NCBI GenBank assembly: GCA_045660245.1
Contig: JAZRDJ010000039.1
Location: 1-22,038, forward strand
Source: RGIG3872 sp045660245
Lineage (GTDB): Bacteria > Bacillota > Clostridia > Christensenellales > UBA1242
DNA: 22,038 nucleotides
Direction: 5' to 3'
Shown here: positions 1-8,096 of the stretch, piece by piece
Numbering within the stretch: position 1 is the stretch's first letter
Layout: the number at the start of each line of letters is the position of its first letter
Translations under genes and position numbers: made by a program
The notes under the pieces: model-generated
Told to the model about the DNA's origin: nothing
The model's input: only the letters and a program-made list of their open reading frames with translations
The model's database searches: none

Positions 1-871
1 TTGTATTCAAATATACACCTTTATTGAATTCCCCACGGGAGAAAACTTTCTTCAGTTTGAAGTCTTCCGTTGCGATACAAGTTTCATCAACAAGTGCAGA
101 TTTGACACTTTGAATTGCTTGAGCAAGATAAGCCGGACGTCGTAGCCTTCCCTCAATCTTCAAACTATCAACGCCAGCGTTTGCAAAATCTTTCAACCTT
201 GACAAGAGTGAAATATCCCTTGTATTGAGCAAATACCCTGATTTTTGTATTGCCCCATTCTGCACAAGTTTGTATGGCAGTCTGCAGAGTTGCAAACACT
301 CCCCTCTGTTTCCACTCTTGTTTTTGAGAGCGCTCGACAAGTAACATGATCCTGAATAGCACACACACAGTGCACCCTGAACAAAAACTTCAACTTCGAG
401 CCCCAACGCCTTGATTTGTTTGATGTCTTCAATTGTTGTTTCTCTTGCAACAACGACTCTTGTTACACCAAGTTTTTTGAGAATCTGCGCGCCATAAGCA
501 TTGCACACACCACACTGAGTGCTGGCATGAATTTCAATGTTTGGAAATTTCTTTTTCAAGACATATATGAGCCCCAAATCTTGAACAATGAACGCATCTG
601 CCTTTGCCCTGTGTGCTTTTTCAACCATGGCAACAACACTCTCAAATTCTCCATCAGACACAAGAGTGTTTACTGTTATATAAACCTTTATCCCATGCAA
701 ATGACACAAATCAATACTTTCAGCAATTGTGTCACTACTGAAATTGTCTGCTTTCGCTCTTGCATTGAAATTTTCAAGACCCAAATAAACAGCGTCTGCA
801 CCATTTGCAATCGCTGTTTCAAGCATTTCCTTGTTTCCTACAGGGGCCAAAATTTCCATAATCTTTTCCAT
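1..871 (-). CDS. Peptidase U32 family protein (TrhP/RlhA-like), 3' end cut by window edge
   Basis: The reverse strand is open from ATG at 871 to the window edge (290 codons visible, no stop). The protein begins MEKIMEILAPVGNKEML, the usual U32 opening (EILAPxGN). It carries the U32 signature EVFVQGALCVCYSGSCYLSS near residues 165-185, followed by RGECLQLCR, which supplies further cysteines of the family's Fe-S cluster, and KIEGRLRRPAY. Family members such as E. coli TrhP/RlhA and B. subtilis YrrN/YrrO act in prephenate-dependent 5-hydroxyuridine formation on tRNA or cytidine hydroxylation in 23S rRNA; most are not proven peptidases. Which subfamily this is cannot be decided from the N-terminal part. 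An in-frame ATG at 886 lies upstream of the likely -10 box (883-878) and is therefore unlikely; ATG 871 sits 6 nt after it. ATG 859 is a further alternative. The gene diverges from the LOG-like gene. Confidence 0.9.
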   Translation of the reverse strand, partial: MEKIMEILAPVGNKEMLETAIANGADAVYLGLENFNARAKADNFSSDTIAESIDLCHLHGIKVYITVNTLVSDGEFESVVAMVEKAHRAKADAFIVQDLGLIYVLKKKFPNIEIHASTQCGVCNAYGAQILKKLGVTRVVVARETTIEDIKQIKALGLEVEVFVQGALCVCYSGSCYLSSALKNKSGNRGECLQLCRLPYKLVQNGAIQKSGYLLNTRDISLLSRLKDFANAGVDSLKIEGRLRRPAYLAQAIQSVKSALVDETCIATEDFKLKKVFSRGEFNKGVYLNT

Positions 872-877
872 GCGTTC

Positions 878-906
878 ATTATACATCAAAAAAAACATAA
901 AATAAA
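878..906 (-). promoter_or_regulatory. Possible promoter of the U32 gene, leaderless arrangement
   Basis: A perfect TATAAT on the reverse strand (883-878) lies 6 nt before ATG 871, so transcription would begin at or next to the start codon. The -35 is weak (TTTATT at 906-901, 17 nt spacing). There is no Shine-Dalgarno sequence before 871. Inferred by eye. Confidence 0.4.
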
Positions 907-936
907 CTACATTTAATCAAAAAAGTTGTTTTTATT

Positions 937-963
937 TTGTGAATGTGCTACCATTTTTATAAT
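937..963 (+). promoter_or_regulatory. Promoter of the LOG-like gene
   Basis: TATAAT at 958-963 with a poor -35 candidate TTGTGA at 937-942 (15 nt spacing). The expected start near 970 leaves a leader of about 15 nt that still contains the GAGGTG ribosome binding site (972-977). Confidence 0.5.
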
Positions 964-984
964 AACAACACGAGGTGAACAAAA

Positions 985-1530
985 ATGAACGTTTTTATTG
1001 CTGGATCAGCAAGCCCAAATATCAAAAAAAAATACATGAAAGGCATTGACAAAATCGCAAACTTTCTTGTTGAATATAATATCGGCATCATTTGTGTTGG
1101 AACAACAACTGGAACCGTTGGCGAAATGTACAAATGCGTAACAGAAAAAAATGGAATTGCTGATATTCTTGTACCAAAAGTATATGCCGATGAAGCGTCA
1201 GGAATGGACAAATCAAACACATCAACAATTGTAGACACTCTCTATGAATTGCAACAAATAGCAGTCGCAAACACAAGAGCAACCATCGTTCTCCCTGGTG
1301 GAAATGGAACACTTGCTGAATTGTATATGTTGACAGATAGTATCAAATCAAAACTTCATGATGACTTGATTATTATTTACAACTGCAATGGATTTTACGA
1401 CAAGGTAAAAGAAATGAACGATTTTTTGCTCGAGGCCGGTGCTCTTGAACAATATCAATATGACTTTTTCAATTTCTGCAACACTCCAGAAAAAGTTATC
1501 AAACTTTTGAAACAAAATTTGAATATATAA
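985..1530 (+). CDS. LOG-like (TIGR00725/TIGR00730-type) Rossmann-fold protein, possible nucleotide phosphoribohydrolase
   Basis: 181 aa, single gene. The diagnostic element is PGGNGTLAE at residues 104-112, matching the PGGxGTxxE phosphate/ribose-binding motif of the lysine-decarboxylase-like LOG family. A glycine-rich N-terminal loop follows the second strand (VGTTTGTVGE, residues 38-47). LOG enzymes release free base from nucleoside 5'-monophosphates (in plants, cytokinin activation). The MxxRK segment normally found just before the PGG motif is not obvious here; the equivalent stretch reads IAVANTRATIVL. Substrate and activity are therefore uncertain, and a divergent LOG or merely structural relative is possible. 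The start ATG 985 has GAGGTG seven bases upstream. It diverges from the U32 gene and converges with the zinc-hook gene across a hairpin terminator. Confidence 0.8.
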   Translation: MNVFIAGSASPNIKKKYMKGIDKIANFLVEYNIGIICVGTTTGTVGEMYKCVTEKNGIADILVPKVYADEASGMDKSNTSTIVDTLYELQQIAVANTRATIVLPGGNGTLAELYMLTDSIKSKLHDDLIIIYNCNGFYDKVKEMNDFLLEAGALEQYQYDFFNFCNTPEKVIKLLKQNLNI

Positions 1531-1532
1531 CA

Positions 1533-1575
1533 CAAAAAAACAACGCACACGGGCAAAGCCGGTGTGCGTTTTCTT
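1533..1575. terminator. Bidirectional hairpin terminator
   Basis: Inverted repeat AACGCACAC (1542-1550) and GTGTGCGTT (1562-1570), with an inner GGC/GCC pair, flanked by an A-run on the left and a T-rich run on the right. It lies between the convergent LOG-like gene (ends 1530) and the zinc-hook gene (ends 1579). Confidence 0.85.
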
Positions 1576-1578
1576 TTG

Positions 1579-4038
1579 CTAATTATTTTTGAGTAGTGAT
1601 ACAATTTGATTGTATTGTCTCAAGTTTTCATTCAAGTTATCCAAACTTTGTTGAATTTGTCCGAGCGACTGCAAACACTCTTCATTTTCCTTTTGAAGTT
1701 TTGCAATCTCACTCGCGAGAGTTGTGCTATCACTTGCTCCAGTTTCTGAAAGCAGTGAATATTCCGCCTCAAGTTTGGCAAGACGATTGTTGAATATTTT
1801 GATTTCCCCCTCTTTGAGTTTGATCATGTTGTCTGTGGTGATATAATTGTTTGCATCGTTTTCATCAGCAAAACCATATCTGAACACAAGCGAACCCACA
1901 AGTGCAGAAATATCTTGAAAATCATCTATTTTTGATGCAAGTAATTTTGTCTTGATCTCATAATCCTTGAGGGTGTTTTGAACAGAAGTTTCAGCATCAT
2001 TTTTGAGAAGTAACAAATGTTTATGTGATTCTTTGAGCCTGTCAATTTTCTCCTCAATGTCTTGAATTGAAACGTCATCATCAATTTCAAATTGAATTCC
2101 AGACTGGTCGCCAGTGCGGGTTTCAAGTTTCCCCCTTTTGTACTCAAGTTCCGCGAGTTTTTCATTCTCAACCATGATTGAGGTTTTGAGTTCGCTGAGT
2201 TGCTGATAGAGTTCAATGATATTCTCAGACATCAATTCAGCCAATTTTTCATTGTCTGAAAATTGTTGGCGTTTTTCTTCAAAATCATCTTGATCAACTG
2301 TTGATTTTGCTTCAAGAAGCAACATTTCTCTTTCTGCTCTTTCTTTTTGCAAAACAAAATACAAATCCAAAAGTTGCTCATATTTTTCTGAAAGCAGACT
2401 TATTCTTGAGCCGTATTCCGTTTTCTTTGCAATATTTTCCTGCACTGATTCCTTGAGGTCATATTGCAACTCAATCAAGTCTTCGAGTGCACCCGCTGTC
2501 TTTTTGAGTGCGTTTTTGATGCTTCCAAAATTTTCGATCATTTGACTATTTACATCAACAACTCTTTGATAAATCTTAATTTTTGAATCCTCAAGGTGTT
2601 TTATTTCTTCCTTTTCAAATTCGATTTGTGAGTTTTCAAAATCCAACTTTGATTTGTATGAGGCAAGCATCACGAGCACTGCATCTCTGTCTTTTTCAGC
2701 ATATAACACTCTATTTTGTGCCATTTCAACTTCTTTGTTAATGCCTGCAAGATCAGTTTTCGGTGTGTAATTTTTTTCATGCACTTTTGCTCTGCAAACA
2801 GGACAATTGTCGCCAATATTAGTGTACTCAACAAGCATTGAAAGATGGTTGTTGCCAAGCAAACTTTCCCGATCCTCTTGCCTTTCTTTCAAAATTTCTT
2901 TTGTTTCATGAACAATTCTTTCTTTTTCTTCAAACAATCTTGTACACTCATCAATTTTCGTTTTCAATTCTTCAATTTGAGATGTTTTTGCAAGAATGTT
3001 TTTGTTGATTTCTTCAATCCTCTTGTCCACAAGTCCAATCTCATATTCAACAACATACATATCCGCGAGAGATTTGTCACAGTTTCGAAGTTTTTCAAAA
3101 TTTGACAACTCTGAATTTTCAAACACTTTTGACGTTGATTTGTCAATTTTCTCGAGTTCGTCTTCCCGCTTTCGCTCAATCGCAAGTTCATGAGAGTACA
3201 AAGCCTTTGCATCGTCAACATCGGCTTTTGTTGAATCCAACAGTTTGTCAAGCCTTGCGAGCATTTCATCAAAAATGATTATTTCGGACTCAAGATCCTT
3301 TGCTTGAACAATGAGTTCACGTGACTCTTCAGGAATTGCAATATCTTTGAGTTCATCAGTTTTTTCTTGAATTTCGGCTTCGACAGCATGACACTTCATG
3401 GTGAATCTTTCAATATTTTCCTTAATAATCAAAATTTCATCAGAAACCGATGCAATTTGTTGTTTATCCTTGAATTCATTGTATGCAGCCTCTTCATTTC
3501 TTTCCGAGTGCGCATTTGTCGCGATCATTTTCTCTTTCAAAAGTAGCCCAGCAATTTCCTCATTGAACGTGTCATAAAACTTGTCAAAATTTGCCCTTAT
3601 CTCCACAAGACTGTTTTGCTTTTCAATCTTTTGCTCTCTCAATTCTTCAAGTTCATTTTTCAGCCCTTCAATCTCAAAGGCAAGAGCATTTTTCTTTTGA
3701 AGTGAAGTTTTGAGTTCGAGAGCATTTTTGTTTTTTTCAAGTTCTGCCTGTTTTTGTTTGAACACACCAGATTGCCTTTTCACTTCTTCAAGTTCAACCA
3801 AAACCTGACCCTTGCGTTGATCCAAAGAATCAATTTTTGAAACTTTTGATTGCAAAGAGAAAATTTGTTCTTTGTTGTTTGCTATTGTGAGTTCAAGATC
3901 CTGCTTTTTATTCTCAAGTTCTTGAATGTCTTTTTCAAACTCACACCCTTCAAAAGAAGCCAGCAAAACCTCAAGTATTTTCTGCTTTTCTTCTCTTTCC
4001 ATTTCCAAAAATTCTTTGGTTTCAAAAACTGCTTTCAT
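1579..4038 (-). CDS. Headless SbcC/Rad50-like zinc-hook coiled-coil protein
   Basis: 819 aa, almost entirely charged heptad-type coiled coil (Glu/Lys/Leu/Gln rich). A Rad50-type zinc hook, CPVC, is at residues 412-415, almost exactly the midpoint, so two arms of about 410 and 404 residues can fold back antiparallel. What is missing is striking: no P-loop at the N-terminus, and no ABC signature (SGGE-type) or Walker B/D-loop at the C-terminus. The first residues (FLEMEREEKQKILEVLL) resemble the segment that directly follows the N-terminal ATPase lobe in SbcC/Rad50 (QGxFxxFL...ER..IL). The ORF is intact, the start is set by AAGGAGTG just upstream and by a good promoter, and no sbcD-like nuclease gene lies next to it. 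It could be a neofunctionalised bridging protein derived from SbcC, or a remnant kept for structure. It diverges from the helicase-loader operon. Confidence 0.8.
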   Translation of the reverse strand: MKAVFETKEFLEMEREEKQKILEVLLASFEGCEFEKDIQELENKKQDLELTIANNKEQIFSLQSKVSKIDSLDQRKGQVLVELEEVKRQSGVFKQKQAELEKNKNALELKTSLQKKNALAFEIEGLKNELEELREQKIEKQNSLVEIRANFDKFYDTFNEEIAGLLLKEKMIATNAHSERNEEAAYNEFKDKQQIASVSDEILIIKENIERFTMKCHAVEAEIQEKTDELKDIAIPEESRELIVQAKDLESEIIIFDEMLARLDKLLDSTKADVDDAKALYSHELAIERKREDELEKIDKSTSKVFENSELSNFEKLRNCDKSLADMYVVEYEIGLVDKRIEEINKNILAKTSQIEELKTKIDECTRLFEEKERIVHETKEILKERQEDRESLLGNNHLSMLVEYTNIGDNCPVCRAKVHEKNYTPKTDLAGINKEVEMAQNRVLYAEKDRDAVLVMLASYKSKLDFENSQIEFEKEEIKHLEDSKIKIYQRVVDVNSQMIENFGSIKNALKKTAGALEDLIELQYDLKESVQENIAKKTEYGSRISLLSEKYEQLLDLYFVLQKERAEREMLLLEAKSTVDQDDFEEKRQQFSDNEKLAELMSENIIELYQQLSELKTSIMVENEKLAELEYKRGKLETRTGDQSGIQFEIDDDVSIQDIEEKIDRLKESHKHLLLLKNDAETSVQNTLKDYEIKTKLLASKIDDFQDISALVGSLVFRYGFADENDANNYITTDNMIKLKEGEIKIFNNRLAKLEAEYSLLSETGASDSTTLASEIAKLQKENEECLQSLGQIQQSLDNLNENLRQYNQIVSLLKNN

Positions 4039-4091
4039 CGCAACACTCCTTGCACAAACATGACCACAAAAACATTAGTCTCAAAAATCTG

Positions 4092-4120
4092 TTGAAATTT
4101 ATCTTATTTAGTGTTATTAT
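4092..4120 (+). promoter_or_regulatory. Promoter of the dnaD-dnaI operon
   Basis: -35 TTGAAA (4092-4097), 17 nt spacer, extended -10 with TG at 4112-4113 and TATTAT at 4115-4120. The expected transcript start is near 4127, giving a leader of about 36 nt with GGGAG (4151-4155) ahead of ATG 4163. Confidence 0.7.
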
Positions 4121-4144
4121 ATATGTTACAAACAAATAAATCAA
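4116..4144 (-). promoter_or_regulatory. Promoter of the zinc-hook gene
   Basis: Reverse-strand -35 TTGATT (4144-4139), 17 nt spacer, -10 TATAAT (4121-4116). The -10 lies on the same base pairs as the -10 of the divergent dnaD promoter. Confidence 0.7.
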
Positions 4145-4162
4145 GCAAATGGGAGACTCTTT

Positions 4163-5617
4163 ATGGCACTATGTTCGTTTTCAAGCACACTTGCAATGGA
4201 CAACAGTACACTTGTTGATAATGCTTTTATCAATGAGTTTTTGCCTGGTGCGAATGAAAAATGTCTGAAAGTATATTTGTATGGTCTCACACTCTGCTCT
4301 TCACCATATTCAAGGGACAACGCAATTGACTCAATGGCAAACGTCCTCGGACTTTCAATTGATGACATCATTGACGCCTTTTCATACTGGCAAGAAATGG
4401 GTATCGTTCAAATCATGACAACTGATCCAATTTCAGTGCAATATCTGCCAGTAAAACTCCATTCGGGTCGAGGCAAAACTCAAATCAAAGAAAAATATGC
4501 TGACTTCAACAAACAGGCGCAAGCACTTTTATCTGGAAGAATGATCAGACCAAATGAGTACAACGAATATTACAATTTAATTGAAACATATCACTTTGAA
4601 CCAGAAGCACTTTTAATGATAATTGGATATTGTGCAAAACTCAAAAACAATTCAATCAATTATCCATATATCTTGGCAGTTGCAAATTCGTTTGAGAAAG
4701 AAGGAATCAAAACAACTTCCGCTCTTGAGGAAAAACTCTTGGAGCAAGAGCAAGCACTGCTCCCTATCGGCAAAGTTCTCACGGCTCTTGGCATCAAGCG
4801 TGAAGCCGATCTTGATGAAAGAAACCTTTATATCAAATGGTCAAAGGTTTTTGGTTTCACCGAAGGAACCATTGTTGATGTGGCAAAAACTCTCAAAAAA
4901 CGTGGCGGGATGCATAAACTTGACGAATTGCTTTCAAAATATTATGAGCAAAAACTCTTCACAATGCAAGAAATCACAATGTATAGTGAGCAAAAAGACA
5001 AACTCTATGACCTCGCAAAACTTGTCACAAAAAATATTGGTGTCTATTATCAAAACCTTGAAAATGTTGTTGACACTTATGTTTCCGACTGGTCAAGCAA
5101 AGGTTATGACGAGACTGCTCTCGAACTCATTTCAAAATATTGCTTTAAACAAAGCATCAGAACCCTTGACGGAATGAACACCATTGTTCAAAAATTCTTC
5201 AAACTTGGTCTTGTCACAATTTCTGCCATCAATGAATACATCGAGGGAATTTTGGCGACCGATAAAATCATCAAAGACATTCTTGAAAACGTTGGTCTAT
5301 CAAGGTCTGTGAGTGGTTATGACCGAGATCTCTTCAAGACCTGGAACGAAACTTGGAATTTGCCGGTGGATGTCATCATGCTCGCGAGCAATTCTGCAAA
5401 AGAAAAAGTTCAACCAATCATGTACTTGAACAAACTTCTATCATCACTTCATGTGAAAGGAGCAACAAACATTGATACTGCAAAATCGGAAATCGAAAAT
5501 TTTGCAAAAATAACGACATACAAACCAGCAGAACAAAAACCAAACTTCGAGCAGAGAGAATATACAAGCACAGAACTCAGTGCGCTGTTTGATTCTCTTG
5601 ACGACATTGAGGTGTAG
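4163..5617 (+). CDS. DnaD/DnaB-like replication initiation (helicase-loading) protein with repeated DnaB_2-type domains
   Basis: 484 aa. The N-terminal ~20-100 region looks like the DnaD winged helix (short YLYGL helix, SIDDIIDAFSYWQEMGIV). It is followed by what look like up to four helical DnaB_2/DnaD C-terminal-type repeats: about 128-190, 205-270, 285-365 and 385-455, with recurring LYxxW or YIKWxxxFGF elements. The tail REYTSTELSALFDSLDDIEV matches the acidic tail common in clostridial DnaD-type proteins. In Bacillus, DnaD and DnaB remodel DNA at oriC or stalled forks and help DnaI load the DnaC helicase. The gene directly downstream is a DnaI-like ATPase, supporting this role. Ribosome binding site GGGAG at 4151-4155. 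It is longer than B. subtilis DnaD (~230 aa) and similar in length to DnaB (~470 aa). Repeat boundaries are estimates. Confidence 0.85.
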   Translation: MALCSFSSTLAMDNSTLVDNAFINEFLPGANEKCLKVYLYGLTLCSSPYSRDNAIDSMANVLGLSIDDIIDAFSYWQEMGIVQIMTTDPISVQYLPVKLHSGRGKTQIKEKYADFNKQAQALLSGRMIRPNEYNEYYNLIETYHFEPEALLMIIGYCAKLKNNSINYPYILAVANSFEKEGIKTTSALEEKLLEQEQALLPIGKVLTALGIKREADLDERNLYIKWSKVFGFTEGTIVDVAKTLKKRGGMHKLDELLSKYYEQKLFTMQEITMYSEQKDKLYDLAKLVTKNIGVYYQNLENVVDTYVSDWSSKGYDETALELISKYCFKQSIRTLDGMNTIVQKFFKLGLVTISAINEYIEGILATDKIIKDILENVGLSRSVSGYDRDLFKTWNETWNLPVDVIMLASNSAKEKVQPIMYLNKLLSSLHVKGATNIDTAKSEIENFAKITTYKPAEQKPNFEQREYTSTELSALFDSLDDIEV

Positions 5618-5620
5618 CCT

Positions 5621-6565
5621 ATGAACAAAACACAACTCTATATGCTCATCAAAAACGAATATGCTGAAAAGAAAGCAAGAAAAGAATCAATTGCATTCAA
5701 CAACTTGCAAAATGCATTGAAAGATTCAAAATTCGCAGAACTTTTCAAAACTGAACGCGTGCTCGTCTTTGACATTGCAAAACAAAAATCAACAAAACAA
5801 GGGACAACAGACCTTGAACAAAAACTCACACAAATTGTTGTACAAAAACAACAACGACTGAATGAACTCGGCATTACCGAGCAAGATCTCTCCCCAATAT
5901 ATGACTGCAAAATCTGCAGTGACACTGGTGTTGTTCACGGAAAAATGTGCAAATGCTTTAAAAAAAGACTCAAAGAAAAAACAATTGAAGAATCATCATC
6001 ATGCCTTCAAAAACTCCACAATTTTTCAGAATATAACACATGCATCGCAAAAAGCAAACAACATCAAGAACAACTCGAAAAACTCAAAAAGATTATGATC
6101 TCATGGATTGATGAAAAAGTACTCCCAGAAATCGACCTTGTGTGTCTTTCAGGCAAAACTGGTGTGGGGAAAACATTTCTCACAGAATGCACAGCGACTT
6201 ACGCCCTCAAAAAAGGAAAACTTGTGAGCCTGCTCTCAGCATTCAGCATGAACAACCTCTTTTTGAAGTATCACACAAGCAAAACAGAAGATAAAGTTCC
6301 TGTTCTCGATAGTTTGCTCGATCCAGATCTTTTGATTATTGATGATCTTGGCACAGAACCAGTTCTCAAAAATGTAACACTTGAATACCTGTATGTATTG
6401 TTGTCTGAGAGGCTTTCTCAAGGCAAAAAAACAATCATCACAACAAATCTCGGTATCAATCAAATACTTGAACGATACAACGAACGAATTTTCTCGAGAA
6501 TATATAACAAACGCCAAAGCAAGATTTTTGAAATTGTCGGAGACGATCTCAGACTTTGTAAATAA
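5621..6565 (+). CDS. DnaI/DnaC-like helicase loader ATPase
   Basis: 314 aa AAA+ protein. An N-terminal helical part (1-90) is followed by a zinc-binding cluster C96-x2-C99 ... C110-x-C112, as in DnaI-type loaders. Then come Walker A GKTGVGKT (178-185), Walker B DLLIIDD (236-242), a sensor-like TTN (274-276) and arginine candidates in RIFSRI (289-294). In the family, the N-terminal part contacts the replicative helicase and the ATPase part controls ring opening and loading on single-stranded DNA. It begins 3 nt after the dnaD-like stop, and its ribosome binding site GAGGTG (5609-5614) is inside the end of that gene, so the two are surely co-transcribed and probably coupled. A strong terminator follows. 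Confidence 0.92.
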   Translation: MNKTQLYMLIKNEYAEKKARKESIAFNNLQNALKDSKFAELFKTERVLVFDIAKQKSTKQGTTDLEQKLTQIVVQKQQRLNELGITEQDLSPIYDCKICSDTGVVHGKMCKCFKKRLKEKTIEESSSCLQKLHNFSEYNTCIAKSKQHQEQLEKLKKIMISWIDEKVLPEIDLVCLSGKTGVGKTFLTECTATYALKKGKLVSLLSAFSMNNLFLKYHTSKTEDKVPVLDSLLDPDLLIIDDLGTEPVLKNVTLEYLYVLLSERLSQGKKTIITTNLGINQILERYNERIFSRIYNKRQSKIFEIVGDDLRLCK

Positions 6566-6570
6566 CAACA

Positions 6571-6606
6571 AAAAAAATACAAACACGAATCCGTGTTTGT
6601 ATTTTT
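6571..6606. terminator. Bidirectional hairpin terminator
   Basis: A 15-bp inverted repeat (6573-6587 and 6592-6606, core AAACACG/CGTGTTT, loop AATC) with A-run and T-run flanks. It serves the convergent dnaI-like gene and the HD-TGS gene. Confidence 0.9.
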
Positions 6607-6620
6607 CTTTTCGTTTGAAA

Positions 6621-8096
6621 TCACCCAAGTTTCTTTTCAAAATAACGAATTAAAAACTTTTGTGCATACTCCGTTTTTACATATGCAAGCCACCTTATCT
6701 TCGCAATATTCTTCTTTTCCCCAGTTTCCTCATCTTGTTCGCAAACAAGCGAGATCATATCTCCTTCAAAAAGTTTTGTATATAGTGGTTGCTTTGTGTT
6801 TGATTTGTTAATTAGTGCATATTTACAAGAAAATCCGAGATCTTGATGTAACTTGAACGCAAAATCAAGCACTGTGGCATTTTTTTCAATTCTCATGAGT
6901 TCACCCGATCTTGTGTACACATTAATATATTCACTTGCAACTTCTGTGATCTCTTTTGTCTGAATGTTTTCAATATCCGCACCAAACAAACTTCCATTTG
7001 TGAAAATGGTGTAATCCGCAGTATTCATTGCTGTGATCCTGTATCTGTTTCTTGATTTGTCTTTGATGATCAAAAAAGGAATGCCAAAACGCTTGTCAAC
7101 TTTGAAACCAATAATTCTGATATTTTCTTTAATCTTGTTTTCATTCAAAAGCCTAATCAAAATCTCCATGCACTCCTTTTGTGCAATTTTGCCTGAAAAA
7201 CACAAATAGAAATTCATTGTTGAAACCTTGTTGAAATGACTGAGTTTGATTTCATTGACTTCATCGATGTCAACATTTTTCAAAATATCATTGCAAATCA
7301 AATAATCCTGCCTCATTTCAGACACAATATTTGCTTTCAAATTTTGTTTTTTGAGTCTTTTCAAGAGTGCCTCAACACCAAGGTTTAATTGCTCTTTTGT
7401 CTCTGTTTGACGAATTCCATTTTGTTTGTAATACAACTCTTTTGCATCAAAATAGTTCTTGAGTTTTTGTTTGTTTTTGATTGAATTTATCAAGTTCTTT
7501 ATGTTGCGATAAAAATACTCTGACTGAATCAAATTAGCAATCGGCAAAATCCACCTTTCAGTCTCCTTGACCTTTTCAAGTTGCTTTGCATATGGAAAAG
7601 TCTCAATAGTCGACAAGTTATGTAACCTGTCTGCAAGTTTGATAATGAATGCCAACCTGTTTTTGATTCCCATCGACAGAAGTTTTTCATAAGTTTTGTT
7701 GTCAATTGATGCCTTCAAATTGTTTTCATCATCAAACAAATCATCATCAAAGGTATAATCCTTTTCTTCAATTGCAGAAACAGCATCAACCACACCAGCC
7801 ACAATGTCCCCAAACTGTTCTCGAAGTTCCTCGACCGTTATCCCGCAATCCTCAATCACATCATGCAACAGCGCAGCACAAATAGTGTCACTATCAAAAT
7901 TTAATTTTTCCAAAATATAAGCAACACTTACAACATGAATAACATAAGGCTGACCATCTTTTCTCATTTGCCCAGCATGCGCACGTTCAGCAAGTTCAAA
8001 TGCACGCCTCACAGAATCCACGCCTTGAGATTTCTTTGCTTTCATGTCTGCAATGATTGACTGATAAATATCAATATATGTCATACCCCTAAACAT
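6621..8096 (-). CDS. HD-TGS protein related to RelA/SpoT (RSH), hydrolase motifs kept, synthetase not recognisable
   Basis: 491 aa. Residues ~25-190 form an RSH-type HD hydrolase domain with all the metal/substrate residues expected by comparison with Rel: RKDGQPYVIH (H54), HDVIED (H78, D79, E82, D83) and KLADRLHN (D156, N160). Residues ~393-454 are a TGS domain (VYTRSGEL, VLDFAFKLHQDLG, LFEGDMISLV), followed by a short WLAYVKT..A helix; no zinc-finger or ACT domain follows. The ~200 residues between lack the synthetase hallmarks (no RFKDYI, YQSLHT or EIQIRT). Inference: it hydrolyses (p)ppGpp or a related pyrophosphorylated nucleotide but does not make it. The start overlaps the upstream regulator gene by 8 nt, with AAAGAGG at 8111-8105 as ribosome binding site. 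The stop is TGA. A degenerate synthetase domain used only for regulation is the main alternative. Confidence 0.85.
   Translation of the reverse strand: MFRGMTYIDIYQSIIADMKAKKSQGVDSVRRAFELAERAHAGQMRKDGQPYVIHVVSVAYILEKLNFDSDTICAALLHDVIEDCGITVEELREQFGDIVAGVVDAVSAIEEKDYTFDDDLFDDENNLKASIDNKTYEKLLSMGIKNRLAFIIKLADRLHNLSTIETFPYAKQLEKVKETERWILPIANLIQSEYFYRNIKNLINSIKNKQKLKNYFDAKELYYKQNGIRQTETKEQLNLGVEALLKRLKKQNLKANIVSEMRQDYLICNDILKNVDIDEVNEIKLSHFNKVSTMNFYLCFSGKIAQKECMEILIRLLNENKIKENIRIIGFKVDKRFGIPFLIIKDKSRNRYRITAMNTADYTIFTNGSLFGADIENIQTKEITEVASEYINVYTRSGELMRIEKNATVLDFAFKLHQDLGFSCKYALINKSNTKQPLYTKLFEGDMISLVCEQDEETGEKKNIAKIRWLAYVKTEYAQKFLIRYFEKKLG

Noticed and set aside
416..916. Forward 166-aa open frame opposite the U32 gene
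   Set aside because: It is antisense to a gene with a clear family signature; its Cys/Phe/Asn-rich translation shows no domain and it has no ribosome binding site.
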